Source: Lepidodermella squamata (lineage: Eukaryota; Gastrotricha). Taken from it: a DNA stretch of 64,000 nucleotides. Of the stretch, positions 27,901-39,214 are shown in pieces. Both the position numbers and the translations under genes were made by a program. The notes under the pieces are model-generated. The model saw nothing but the letters and a program-made list of their open reading frames with translations. It was not told the origin of the DNA and ran no database searches. The stretch is from the NCBI GenBank assembly GCA_047495785.1, contig JBLDXI010000032.1, positions 310,001 to 374,000 of the forward strand, written 5' to 3'. Every line of letters starts with the position of its first letter. The first letter of the stretch is position 1.

Positions 27901-30810
27901 GCCCACTGCTTTCGATGACAGTCGACTTGTTGTTGCCACGAACGAAACGACCTACGATTTTGCTCTTGTCAATGCGATGGATGAGTTTGGTGACGGCGAA
28001 GGTAACGACGATGTTTTGGGTCTTGGCCCCGATATCCACTATGCCTGGTATGGCCATGCTGGCTTGAATAAAGATGACAGTGCTTACCCCTCTTTTTCTC
28101 CCACCCCGGTGTTTGAGCATGGGCTTCCAACGGTTTGAGATCCCGGGAAATCGGAGCCAAAGTGAGTGAGCTGTGAAGCCAACCTCTCGTGTTTCACACC
28201 CCAAGGCCGTTGACTTGAATATCTTTTTAATTCCCGGGTTTCCACTTCCCACTGAACCGCCAGGCTCAACCTTTATGTGCCAAACCAGGTAATGTGCGGA
28301 AAAATGCGTAAAAGATGCAAAATGCCTTGACGATGTCAAGGGACTGAAAAAACGTTCCTAGAATGTTAATATTTGAACATTTTTTTGTTAATCTTGCTAC
28401 AAAAACTTCAAAGAAAATAGCATGAAAGGACTAGAAACAAATTGATAGGCTAAAAGTTTTTAATAGCGGCCGGGTTTTGAATTTCGGACCTGATGGCAAC
28501 TCTGATCAAACACCTGGCTCCGTAAATTTTTCCTCAATTTTATCAACCAGATATTTTCAGATGATGGGTGCTAAGCTTTCATTGGATCGCGAACATTTTC
28601 ATTTAAGAAAAATTTAACTTACAATTCGTCATCATTGTGCAGCTTTTCGTCAGCCGATTGCGGTCGTCCATTTTGACGAATAATCCAATAGCACTGAGAA
28701 GCGCGAACACGTGAGTAGTGTATTCAAGGCTATTCATCGCATACGTCTCCATGCTAGTCGTAATTCCACACTGCTCGACCAGCATCGGAAATACCGGAAA
28801 TAACTTCCCGAAAAAATCGAACGAAGGCCCGGGCTCGTCGCAGTCGAAGTAAAAATCGAGGAAAGAATGGTACTTGGACTGGGGTGGTAGTTTTCCTTCG
28901 GTACAGGCCGGGCATAGAACAGGCAGTTTTCGTTCAATTTTCGACTCGTGATGGAACAACTCGTCATTGCCCAGCCGGAGGTAGATCCCATGAATCAATC
29001 CGTACCACAGGACCTCAGAAAACGGTTGAATTTTACACATTTCTGACCGAACTTTCGGGTGCTGCATCAACGCTGCGATCAAGTCGATGTAGCTAAGAAC
29101 AACACCACGGCCGAAATTGCCGGTGGTTGTCACGGTTTCGATCAGAATTTTATCACGCGAAATTTGAATGCCGATATTCGCCAGGAAAATTCGAACGGCT
29201 TTAGCAGACCAGAGCAGGGCGCAAGTTGCTTCATCGCTTCGGCAAATGTCGGCGAGTAAACTGAAGAGCGAGTACAGGACGCAATGAGATAAATGAGTGA
29301 CTTTTTCGAGATTTTTCACAGCGGTAGCACAGATTTCTTTGATGAGCGCACTTTCGGCAAGAAAACGGACTAGATTTTGAGCAATTTTCGCCTGCGAGTC
29401 GACACGTATCCAGTGGTGGTAGCGAATGTGGTACAGCAAGAACATGCATCTATATGAAAGGAAAATACATTATGTCGAGATAAAAGCAACAATTTTGTAG
29501 CTACAACGTAGAAACGTAGGCAATAATAGGTGGTCATGATTTACGCTAGCGGGTTAATGACTAGTAAGAACGTGCAAAGCCATCATGACTCTAAATAACA
29601 CACTCGCAGCAATAAAACGTTTTGCGTCGACCCTTTCATAACCTAGTATTGCGCGTGCGGGGTAGTACTAATAAAAATGATGACTGGAGGAAATCCGAAA
29701 ATATTAGAAGAAATATTTTAAGGAGGATTTACTGATTTTCTCATCAATTTTTTTACTTTGCTTTTCCGCGTTTTAATAAAATATAAAATAAAATATAAAT
29801 ATTATAAATAAAATATTTTTTCAAGAAAAAGTTGATTAGAAATGAGTCACCTTTTCAGTATTTTCCAAACTTTCACAAGTAAAATTTCAGTAATAAATTG
29901 GTGTTTCGTTTTTTCATAAAATTGGCAATTATAAAACATAGAATTTCAATGCTTTCGATAAAAAATTTCGGGATTGTAAAAATATTGAATTTTTTAAGGA
30001 GGATTTTTAAATTTCTAAAACTATTTTTTTATTTCGCTATTTATCATTCAGAATTCGGAGTAACATGGAATATTTTTCTGTTTTGGTCAGTTTCCATGGT
30101 TTCGTCAATAATAATTCACCACAGTAAATTGTTAAGCTAATAAGCAAAACGCGATTTTACCTGAGAGAACTTGCTTCATTCGATTCTGAGCATTTGATCA
30201 AAGTCTCCAAGGTCGCTTTCAAATCCGCACCGTCCAACAGCCTTCTATGACCCGACGGCATTGATTTGATCAAAGATTTCACAAAACTAGCCTCTTCACT
30301 AGTCGGACACTCGCTGATAAATTTACTGCCCATATCGATGTAGCCCATTTTCGTGTAAGCCATCGCATACATCGACTCAGCTTCCATGTCATGCGGGTCG
30401 AGCATGAACGCAGCAATCGCACACGCCACGGCCTGTTCATGCTGATCATTTTTCGAGAAGGTCACCGAAAGTTTGGCGTAAACCTCAGGTAGCAAAGGGC
30501 AAATTTCACGCGCTTTCCCGTACAACGACAAGGCCTTCGGAAATTGCGATGAATTAAAAGCTCTAGTAGCGTTTTCCATTGAAGCCAAAAATTCCTCAGT
30601 TTCCTCCATTTCATCCTCCTGAATACAGTCGTCTTGAAGACTTTCGACCAGTTCATCGGCGTCTGACGCTAAACTCAACTTGCCAATGGCATCCAACGAG
30701 CCGGGCATGTCGTATAAAAACCAGTCAAACTGTTTCTGCTGAGTTCGCCGTTTTACGAAGTCTTCAAAATCAAACGGCCCGAAAAATGAATGGAATAAAC
30801 ACTGATCCAT
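24927..30810 (-). CDS. TPR / armadillo-like repeat protein, paralog E (3 exons, 801 aa)
   Basis: Exons 30161-30810, 28623-29449 and 24927-25855; introns 29450-30160 (phase 2) and 25856-28622 (phase 1). The second join creates N-FWLKITGSKRI, matching FWLKISSNP and FWLAASERP in sister genes, which is strong support for skipping 2.8 kb. Exon 1: MDQCLFHSFFGPFDFEDF with the leader FFG motif, a diverged TPR block (FNSSQFPKALSLYGKA; YTKMGYIDMGSKFI) and LDGADLKATLETL. Exon 2: QPFSEVLWY. Exon 3: CSADVWFFLAKKL, then helices ending in FLPLLIEIEENCRKIM. TPR clamp residues are largely missing, as in paralog D. The large intron holds pogo-like and Gag-like debris on the other strand. Confidence 0.8.
26499..26869. 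mobile_element. MITE-like element with terminal inverted repeats
   Basis: The left end TACTGTATACGTCGTAATTT at 26499 and the right end ATAAGACGTATACAGTA ending at 26869 are inverted copies with about two mismatches in 20 bases. Both are flanked by TA, as expected for Tc1/mariner/pogo-type insertion. The 370-bp interior has no open frame but repeats TTTTCGTT several times on both strands. It lies in the 2.8-kb intron of paralog E, just upstream of a pogo-type transposase fragment. Confidence 0.6.
27107..27391 (+). mobile_element. Pogo/Tigger-like DDE transposase fragment
   Basis: A 94-residue frame starting near TVWFDDAITAKYLQR contains KPHLLVWDSFRCHVSDS and RSLNIDAIEP. The LL(V)(W/L)D.F..H block with following (L)N....(I)P is the second catalytic Asp region of the DDE_1 (pogo/Tigger/CENPB) family. 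The first Asp block and the DNA-binding domains are absent. It sits in the paralog E intron. The nearby inverted-repeat element at 26499-26869 could be a non-autonomous relative, but this is inference. Confidence 0.55.
27401..28138 (+). mobile_element. Retroelement Gag-like region with CCHC zinc knuckle
   Basis: Two consecutive plus-strand frames, with a stop and frame shift between them near 27643. The first is proline/basic-rich (RRRSKRSKLSPSPNTPSPSP) and ends in CFGCGKIGHYFGAC, an exact C-x2-C-x4-H-x4-C zinc knuckle typical of Gag/nucleocapsid proteins. The second (27680-28138) is Arg-rich and then acidic, with no recognised domain. No protease or RT follows. It is inside the large intron of paralog E. 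A cellular CCHC protein is possible but less likely given the broken frame and context. Confidence 0.5.
29450..30160. other. Intron 1 of paralog E
   Basis: AT-rich intron DNA. It contains two copies of the dispersed word TTAAGGAGGATTT (29718 and 29994). I see no gene or element. Confidence 0.6.
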
Positions 30811-31535
30811 TTGTAATGGTAAAAACAACTAAAAAATTAAGAAATAAAATTCTCAAAGTGATCGATAATGTTTTTAGAATGAGATTAAAGCAGGGCTGGT
30901 ATAAGTTATGTTGATACAATAACGACCATCGGCATGCAAGTCGGTCGATGAGAAAAAGACGGACAGGAGGAAATAAATTGCGGCTGCTAATGAGCTGGTC
31001 GACTGATATTCGTGTTGATTGCGTCGCAGCTTTTCAGCTTCGGTCTGGAAAGAAAGTGAGCGGCTAATTAGAATTTGGGGCAGAAAATCTGCTTTATAAT
31101 GGTAACAAATCTACTGTAATATACCTATTCTGAGTTGTTCCAAAGAAAAAACCCCAAAGGTTTGTTGCCACACAATGAACAATTTAATTTTATTCACCGT
31201 TAAAAATTAGATGCCCAAATATGATTCATAGTTCTCGATTTTATGCCACTAACAATGAAAAATAGATTACTACAATCTCGGCTGAGAATTGCTATGTCCC
31301 TTTCAACAAGGTGTTGAAGAAAGAAAAGGTCCATACCATTATTTTCCGCAAGAAATCTTTGATTGAAAATAAATATTTCAAAAGCCTAGAAACGAAAAAC
31401 AAAAAACTTTAAAAGCCAGATGAGATTGATTGATTTTATTTCAAATCATAATACATTGAAAGATCATTTATTCAGCAGAGGTTACGAGATTGTCATGTTT
31501 CAGATCGGAAAATACTCGTGGAAAATATCACCAAG
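30811..31535. other. Intergenic spacer between paralogs E and F
   Basis: About 725 bp between the start of paralog E and the stop of paralog F, both on the minus strand. It should contain the promoter of E and the 3' end of F. AT-rich, with no recognisable gene or repeat. Confidence 0.5.
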
Positions 31536-33943
31536 TCAAAATTGCCGCCGTTTAGCTTTGACTTGCATTAGAACTTTGGCGAATAATGGATCGATATTTT
31601 GAAGATTCGCAAACAACTTGTGCAGAGCCGGTGATGAAAGTTCAGCCGGAAGAGGGACAGTATCGCCGAATGGATCGTCATCGTGATTTTCACTCTTTTT
31701 GCTTTGCTTCCGATTTTTACCGCCTTTACCCGATTTTTTACCCTTGCCGGATTTACCACGCTGGCTTTTCGCATTCACCGGCCGTTTGACCCAGTTGATT
31801 AAGTCGTTGAAAAATTGAGGTAACGTCGTTTCATAGGTCTCTTTTATCTCGTCGATGACTAACTTTCGAATTTCATAACCAGCCATTTTCAGCCGATCGT
31901 CCTCAGATGCGACGAATCGAGTCGCAGCCTCGAGTAAACGAGTCATGGCAACGCAGCTCGGGTAAATCGTTTGATCATCGTAGTCACCATCATCACAACT
32001 ATCGACCATAGACAGCGACAAGAAAACTTGTTGTAATGCAGTATGGAAGTCTTCAGTTTCATCCAAAACTAGATCACTGAGTGTTTTATCATCAATAACA
32101 CGCATCATAACCGCGAAAAAATGAAGAGCCCCCTCTTCATCTACTCCTTGATCCATGAATTTGTTGAATTTCAACAGCGGGACCTCGGAAATCAGCCGCT
32201 CAGCAAATTTTTTCGAGGCCGTTGCCAACCTAGCGCCGACTGTAACAGCCGAAATATAGGTATTTTGATAACGCCGTTTCGGGCACATCAATTTCGGAAT
32301 ACTGAACAGCAACATATCGAACCAGGGTCCGTCTTCGAGGCAATTTTCAATTTGAGGCTTTTGGTCCTCATCATCAGTCTCGTAAGCCCATTTATTCAGC
32401 ATATGTTCCATGGCCATTAGGACCCAGGCTGAGCTAGACGGGTCTTTCGTGTCTTTCGACAAACGACGGGCTAACATCATCCATAATTCAGGGATATTCA
32501 ATGCTTTTTCAAACGTAGCTTTATCATTTATGGCCGATCGGTCCCAGAATAAGCAGTAGGCCTCGTCGGGTAGAAAATCATCACCACAGCCATGACTCGA
32601 CGGCTCATAGTCCATCAAACGGTCGCAGATTATTCCGAACGACGCGAAAATCGTGATAGCCTGGTTCAAATCAGCTTCCGGGCATTTAGCGACCAGCTCC
32701 GAGAACCAGTTTTGAACTCGTAGCACACAAATCAGTCGCAGTAGGGCGAAATATGACCCGACATAACGAACCGGGTTCATCATCACGAAGCAAACAGCGG
32801 GTAATCGAAGGAGCCAATCGAGTCGATTAACAACCTGGGTTGATTTGAAAAATTGAACCCGGCTAGATTTACAACTCGCGATCGTCGTCATAAATCGAAT
32901 AAAGTAATCGAACAATTCACGGCCGAATGGAATCAAGTTATTAGCAATCAATTTATGCGTGTACTCTTTCGTCCAAAACGGGGCCAAAGCCGAGGCGAAA
33001 TTAAGGAGGATCGGTGGGATTGAAATGTCTTCCATCATCATCAAAATGCAGCCGAGGAGACGAATTGTGAGTTTCAAATTCAGCGCGTCTTGAATTTCGA
33101 TTTTTGTGAGATCAATATTCGTTGAAAATAGCTGCTTGAAGTACGGAATTAGCAGTAAGCGCTTGCAAAAATCTGAGCTGTACAAGAATCTCTCCGTAGC
33201 TCCATCATCGTCAAACTCGCAGTGTTGCACAATGTGAGTTAGCAAGAACGAATAAGTCCGAGGCGAGTGGTTCGATTGGAAAAATCGTTGAAGGGTAGCG
33301 ATCAGATCAGACCGATCCAATTTACGAGTTTTCGGCTTATTGGCACCAGCGGCTTTTATAATTGACAAGACTTTTTCGTTGGCTTGCTTGCAAAATTCAT
33401 CACCAAAATTTCCCTGACCGTAGGCCATATATTCAGCCATAACATCAGGGTAGCTATATAGAAAATCAATTAATTTCTACAAAATTTACCAAATAAAACT
33501 TACCCCAAATGGGTATAGGCAGCAATCAACAATCCGTAAGCTTTCGGCCAATACTGGTTCGAAATGTAAGAAGCAAACGAGTCGACAACCGCTTCTTCGT
33601 AATTTTTCATCGCTAAATGGCACAAACACGCGTTTGTGTACAGCCTTGAATCATTCGGCGTAAATTTCAACGCCTCATGGTAGCACTTCAACGCTTCAGC
33701 ATGTCGACCTTCGCTGAAATGCGCGTTGCCTTCAGTGCGAAACTGATCAGCTGATGCGCTTCTCTTCTCGAAATCTTCATCAATCAGCTCTTTTTGGATT
33801 CGATGGTGATAATCGAGCATTTTCTGCGGCTCTTCGCAAACTTCAATCAGGCACTTCATGTGTTCTTCCTTATCGACCGGGTCATCTTCAATCAACTTCG
33901 GGTAAACGATCGGGGCACCGAATAATGTCTTCGCGAACGACAT
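31536..33943 (-). CDS. TPR / armadillo-like repeat protein, paralog F (2 exons, 785 aa)
   Basis: Exons 33504-33943 and 31536-33453 with a 50-nt intron (GTAAGT...ATATAG, phase 2) that falls inside the third TPR (THLG|YPDVMAEY). Starts MSFAKTLFGAP, the family leader. TPRs: FRTEGNAHFSEGRHAEALKC and LYTNACLCHLAMKNYEEAV; clamp residues R, N, N and K are present. Then SDLIATLQRF with FLLTHIVQH, TQVVNRLDWLLRL, and IPELWMMLARRL. A Lys/Gly-rich linker (GKSGKGKKSGKGGKNRKQSK) precedes the terminal LFANLQNIDPLFAKVLM helix. The basic linker could bind nucleic acid or act in nuclear import, which is a guess. Biochemical role unknown. Confidence 0.88.
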
Positions 33944-34195
33944 TATTTTACGTTAATTTTTCCTAAAAGAAATGTTGACAGCTTCATTTCACTGAAAAAC
34001 AGCGGTTACCTAGCAGTTTTATTTCTCAACATGAATGATAATTGCTCATCACAAATTTACACACACGATCAGATCGAAACTAGATTGTTTTAATGCATCA
34101 AAAAATCCACCTTAAAAATTTAAACTTTTTTCAACAGATAATTTTTTCTCGCGAGTTTTTCCGCAAACGTGATGATTTTTTTTGTTCGCCCCGAT

Positions 34196-37085
34196 TCACA
34201 ATGCAGGAGTCCGTAGAATTGTTCCAAGCTCGTCGTTGACTCGAGTCAGCGCGGCGAATAGTCGCGACGTCAAGCTGGCGCATTCATCGGGCGACACGTC
34301 GTCCGGGAGGGGTTCCGAGAACATGCCGGCGTCACCTCGAGGCGGGCGTCGCTTCGGCGGCTGGGCAGGAGCAGCCGGCAAATCGCCGCTGCTGCCGCCC
34401 TGAATTTTCTTGACAAACGCATCGCAGCTGTGCGACGTTTTTTTCACCGCCGCCAAAACGGCAGAACGCGTTTTCTGCGTCAATTCCTCGCCATTTTTGT
34501 CGTCGATAAGGTGGAATAAACACGTTTTGCAATCATTACCCAACGCAGCTAGGGGGTTAGTCGCATGGGTGACTGAACTGACTGCCTTCGCGACATACTC
34601 ATTGAAGTGCGGCGAATCAGAGATTTCTCGAATGATTTCAGGACTAGAGCGGTTATTCAATAGGGTGGCTAGGCAATGAAGCGCAGGCGCGTCGACATCA
34701 GGCTCGCCGCAAGAGCCCAACCTAACCAGTCGAGTAAAAGTAAGTTTCGCCGCGAATATTTCGCCGAATTTCGGCGAAAATGAGGCGAGACGGGAGGCGA
34801 GCATTAAGGCGGATCGAATGAAAACGTGGTGTTTCGATTTACGCCACGCAATTTCAGCGGTTGAGTCGGCAATCTGTTGAAACCACGGGCCATTTTCGAA
34901 ACAATTTTCCGCGGTTTGAGCGTTTTTCTTGACAAACGACGCCATATTGCACAGGCACTCGAGCAGGAACCAGATTTCGCCGTTCAGCGTCGATGGGTTC
35001 TGCCCGGCTACAACAGATTGAAGCCGGTTCGCGAAGAACGTCCAAACACGAGGGCAGTTGACGCAGATTTGAACAGCTCGGTGGTCTTTAGTCAAAAATA
35101 GCCAGAAAACCAGGAGTAAATCGAGCTGAATTGGCGGCTGAATCGCAGGGTGGATTGAGCATTCGACAAAGATTTGACTAGCTGTGGCTAACAGTGAGAA
35201 CAACGAATTCAGCTCTTCTTTCGGCAGCTGGCCCAATTCCTCGAGATAGGACGGGTTTTCTTCGCAAACCTAAAAACAGCACATTTGAGGTTCAAAACAA
35301 ATTCAATAGACATCGAAAATTAAATGCCCTAATTAGTTATTAATAAGTATTATCAAGTTTAAACTGACCTTTGATAGCGAAACGACTAGATGGCACATTA
35401 CGTCGGCATTTTTCACTGGGTTGAAGAGCGCAAACCAAACTCCGAACAGTTTTGAATGCCAAGAGAAGCTCTTGAACGGGTCAGTCGAGCGTAAAAACCG
35501 ATTAAACGGACCGCCCTGCGACGTAGCCGTGCACAGTGTCCTCAGCAAGTTGTCGACAATCAACTGATGAAAGGCATATCGGTTTTTATCAGCCAGGATT
35601 TTCTTCATAAAATTGCCGGATACGATTTGGCGGCATGAAGACGACATGAAATATAGAAATTCTTGACAGCCGAGTAGTTCATTGCACGCCTGGGGCGATC
35701 CGCTGCTAGCGAAACCGGTGATTCTAAGGCAAGCCGCCAAAAGGTGAGCATCTTCCGGCGTAAGGGCCAATAAATCTTGGCTATGGCTGATAACACCGCT
35801 GGTCAGTGGAATTTCTCGGAAAACACGCCGGATAAAACCAGTTTGGCGCAACTTGCCGCCAACTTGCAGCATTTGATTCTGGTCTTTGCAGCTCATATGA
35901 AAGTCAAGGTGGGCGAATAGGTAGATCAACTGATCGATGTTGAGATACGCATCTGAAAATCGGTTCAAGGTGGCTTGAAGGTCAGGCCCATCTGTTGTTC
36001 GGTACATTGACGGGTTGAGCTTTCCAGCAATGCTGTTCCCAATCGCGCGTTCGCATTCCATTGAAACGTCGAATCCGAACGGTTTCAAACAATCGCTGCA
36101 GTAGAAAGTAGCGACATCAGTGTAGCCGAGGTGGGCGTAGGCAATGGCTAGGAGGGCGTATCCCTTCGAGAAATACGGGTCGATAATGGTCGCACCATGC
36201 GCATAAGCGACGGCTTCTTCATATCGGCCGCATCGAATCAAGGCCAGGGCAATGTTGGTGTAAATTCGAGCGTCTCCGGGTTGAAGGTCCAAGGCTCCTT
36301 AAAAAAAAATTGATAAAAAAACGGTAACTGTGAACATAAGGTTGTTTTAAACAATCCGCCCTCAATTTCGAACTTCTGTGATGCAGACATAAAACACAAT
36401 TGTGAGTTCACAATTGCAGCCCGCATGTTCAAAAATTCATTTTTTCGAATTTCCAAGCAGCAATAACTTCATATTAACCAATCTTTTCAATGCCAACCAC
36501 CTATTTGCATTAGCGATACATGAAAATTCCAGCCTAACATTCGGAAAAATTTGAACGGGACAATATTAGAACACAAGTTCACTAAAAAAATTCAGATAAT
36601 ATTCAGATTTATCGATTTTCGGACCTTTTCGCGAAATGTTTGGCCATGGCTTGGGTTAGAGCTACACATCGGCCTTCATGGGTCTCACCGTCTTTTTTGC
36701 TGAGATATTACTCATTCAAAGGTTTTTGAGCAACAAAAGCTATGGAAGGTCCGAAAAAATTTCCTGCAAGTTCTCTATTCATTTTTCAAAGGAAATAGTT
36801 CCTCTTGATATCAGATTAAAACTCACTTTTATATGCTTCTATGGCGTCACAATAGCGGCCTACGGCGAAATGATGGTTGCCAGCCCGCTTGAAATTGTTA
36901 GATTCAACCGCTTGAGGCGAGTTTCTGCGACTCGGGTCGTCGAATTCGTCCAGCAGGCTGCGGTGAATGCCCAGAACAGACTTTTCCGCGGCAAAATTGG
37001 TCAGAAAGTTCACTCCATCAGCTTCGTGAAGGGTTGATTGAGTCGAGCCAGGGGTGAAAGCGTCCCCGAATAATAAATCAAACAT
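34196..37085 (-). CDS. TPR / armadillo-like repeat protein, paralog G (3 exons, 753 aa)
   Basis: Exons 36827-37085, 35369-36297 and 34196-35269; introns of 529 nt (phase 1) and 99 nt (phase 0). The first join restores a textbook TPR, EAYK|RALDLQPGDARIY. Leader MFDLLFGDAF carries the LFG motif. The TPR block includes FKRAGNHHFAVGRYCDAIEA, IYTNIALALIRCGRYEEAV and YFSKGYALLAIAYAHLGYTD. Linker GPDLQATLNRF and LFAHLDFHM follow, then PFKSFSWHSKLFGVWFAL, ENPSYLEELGQL and NCPRVWTFFANRL. The tail has a proline/arginine stretch PAQPPKRRPPRG before the terminal LFAALTRVNDELGTIL helix. It closes the contiguous seven-gene array; AKR genes follow upstream on the same strand. Confidence 0.87.
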
Positions 37086-37147
37086 TATATTAAAAGTCTA
37101 TCAAAATGCAGAAAAAAATCCATGAATTTGAGCAATTTATGACCGGT

Positions 37148-38095
37148 TCAATTTAGCAGTAAATCTCTGAACGGAAATTCAGGGTGAAGTCTCGCTCCGG
37201 GAAAATCCGCCTTAAACGCCCGATTGTTTGTATCAAGCGATGTGATTTCCTTCATATCAGCCTCTGATAGATCAAAATCCCAAACATTAAAATTTTCGAT
37301 AATTCGAGATGGCGTAACACTTTTAGGGATGACAACATTACCACGCTGAATTTGCCATCGAATACAAACTTGAGCAGCAGTTTTATGATATTTCGCCCCA
37401 ATGGCAATCAATCGCTCGTCATGTAAGAGATTCGTCTTCAAACTACCCAGAGGGTAATAACAAGTAACAGCAACATTGTTCTTCTTGCAAAATTCGATCA
37501 ACAAATTATTTTGAAAATACGGGTGAGATTCGATTTGCAACATAGCCGGTTTTATCGAGCTCGCTCGAATAATTCGCTCGAGTTGAATTTCGTTGAAATT
37601 AGACACGCCAATTGATCGAACAAGGCCCAAACGGACGCAATCTTCCATTCCAAGCCAAGTTTCTTCCATAGTGGCCTCGAGGTCGAAAATCAAATTTCCA
37701 TTCTCGTCCTTCGGAAAAGAAGGCTCGTCGTGGTATTTCAGCGATAAAGGGCTGTGAATCAGGTACAAGTCGATATAGTCAAGGCCAAGCAGTTTTAGCT
37801 GTTTTCGGACAAGCTCAGGAACTTTATCGCGACGTTGATGAGTGCCAAAAAGCTTTGTAGTAATAAACATCTCTTCCCGGGTAACAACTTTGTTATCGAA
37901 CATTTCTTTCAGGGCTAAACCGATGCCCTCTTCATTTTTGTAGATATAGGCAGTATCAATATGTCGATAGCCAGCTTTTATAGCACATTCAATCGATTTC
38001 AAAATAATTTCATGATCGATAGACTTTGAGGTACCAAGTCCTAAAACAGGACAGTGATGACCAGATGAAAGCATTATCGAGTTCGGAACACTCAT
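37148..38095 (-). CDS. Aldo-keto reductase, copy 1 (315 aa)
   Basis: NADPH-dependent aldo-keto reductase of the AKR1-like fold, expected to be cytosolic and to reduce carbonyl groups of aldehydes or ketones. The catalytic tetrad is visible: Asp47 and Tyr52 (GYRHIDTAYIYKNE), Lys81 (FITTKLFG), His114 (DLYLIHSP). The cofactor motif IPKSVTPSRIIENFNVWDFD is near residue 260 and the C terminus is HPEFPFRDLLLN. Intronless. ATG at 38095 (MSVPNSIML) is preferred over a longer non-ATG start. First of a tandem set with shared strand and spacing of about 65-210 bp between copies 1-5. Substrate cannot be told from sequence. Confidence 0.92.
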   Translation of the reverse strand: MSVPNSIMLSSGHHCPVLGLGTSKSIDHEIILKSIECAIKAGYRHIDTAYIYKNEEGIGLALKEMFDNKVVTREEMFITTKLFGTHQRRDKVPELVRKQLKLLGLDYIDLYLIHSPLSLKYHDEPSFPKDENGNLIFDLEATMEETWLGMEDCVRLGLVRSIGVSNFNEIQLERIIRASSIKPAMLQIESHPYFQNNLLIEFCKKNNVAVTCYYPLGSLKTNLLHDERLIAIGAKYHKTAAQVCIRWQIQRGNVVIPKSVTPSRIIENFNVWDFDLSEADMKEITSLDTNNRAFKADFPGARLHPEFPFRDLLLN

Positions 38096-38203
38096 TTTCA
38101 ACAACAAAAACTATAAAAACTGAAAATAATTTATCATGCAGCTCAGTTTCAAATCAAAATATCATAGTTTAGAGTGAATAGTTTTCAGAAAGCGTTTTCA
38201 AAA

Positions 38204-39151
38204 TCACAGAAGCTCGGTGAAGGGATACTCAGGATGGCGTTTCGCCCCAGCGAAGTCTCCTTTGAAAGCTCGAATATTTGTGTCCATTTTAGCGATATCC
38301 GCCATGTCTTCATGCGATATTTCAAAATCCCAAACATCGAAATTTTCCAAAATTCTCGAGGGCGTGTTACTTTTCGGTATCACAACGTTGCCGCACTGAA
38401 TTTGCCAACGAATGCAGATTTGAGCAACTGATTTGTTGTATTTATCCGCAATTTTCGTCAAGCGTTCATCGTCCATCAACCCGCCAACTCTGCCGCCGCC
38501 AAATGGAGCGAAACCAGTAACCGCAATGTTATTTTTGTGGCAAAAATCAATCAGGACCTTATTTTGGAAATAAGGGTGACATTCGATTTGGTTCATAGCA
38601 GGTTTTATGGATCCGCTTTTCATCAGCCGCTCGAGTTGGCTCTGATTTGTATTCGAGACCCCGATTGATCGTGTTAGGCCAGCTTTGACGCATTGTTCCA
38701 TACAGGCCCAAGTTTCTTCAAGTTTGGTGCCAAAATCGAGCAAGACGTTACCATCCGGTCCGGTGGGGAAGTGAGAATTCTCAGAATATTCGAAGGACCG
38801 GGGGTTGTGAATCAAATACAAATCGACGTAATTTAGCTTCAACGCTTGCAACTGACGCTTCAAAGCTGGGAGAACTCGTTCCGGTCGGTGATGCGTCGAC
38901 GCCAATTTTGTAGTGATGAACAACTCTTCACGAGTAATTTCTCCCTTTTCAATCAATTCTGCCAATTTTTCGCCGATCACAGCTTCGTTATCGTATACAT
39001 AGGCGGTGTCAAAATGGCGATATCCAGCTTTCACAGCGACTTCCAGAGCGTTTTTCAAAACAGTGACATCAGTAATTTGATACGTTCCGAAGCCCAAAAT
39101 CGGGCATTTGAAACCAGATGATAAATTTACGTAAATTTGGCGGGTGGCCAT
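38204..39151 (-). CDS. Aldo-keto reductase, copy 2 (315 aa)
   Basis: A full-length AKR with tetrad Asp48, Tyr53 (YRHFDTAYVYDNE), Lys82 (FITTKLAS) and His115 (DLYLIHNPRS). Close sister of copy 3: both share HNPRSF(E/Q)YSE and HFPTGPDGNVLLD. The phenylalanine in HFDTA replaces the usual Ile just before the catalytic Asp. Cofactor motif IPKSNTPSRILENFDVWDFE and ending HPEYPFTELL. Intronless, 63 bp from the next copy. Likely the product of recent tandem duplication. Confidence 0.92.
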   Translation of the reverse strand: MATRQIYVNLSSGFKCPILGFGTYQITDVTVLKNALEVAVKAGYRHFDTAYVYDNEAVIGEKLAELIEKGEITREELFITTKLASTHHRPERVLPALKRQLQALKLNYVDLYLIHNPRSFEYSENSHFPTGPDGNVLLDFGTKLEETWACMEQCVKAGLTRSIGVSNTNQSQLERLMKSGSIKPAMNQIECHPYFQNKVLIDFCHKNNIAVTGFAPFGGGRVGGLMDDERLTKIADKYNKSVAQICIRWQIQCGNVVIPKSNTPSRILENFDVWDFEISHEDMADIAKMDTNIRAFKGDFAGAKRHPEYPFTELL

Positions 39152-39214
39152 GCCCTATATTCAGAGATAAGCTCAAATCAATACACGTTATTCGATAAAA
39201 TAATTTAGCGAATT

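Noticed and set aside
27716-28339. Minus-strand frame of 207 codons
   Set aside because: Shadow of the Arg-rich Gag-like region on the plus strand; no recognisable features.
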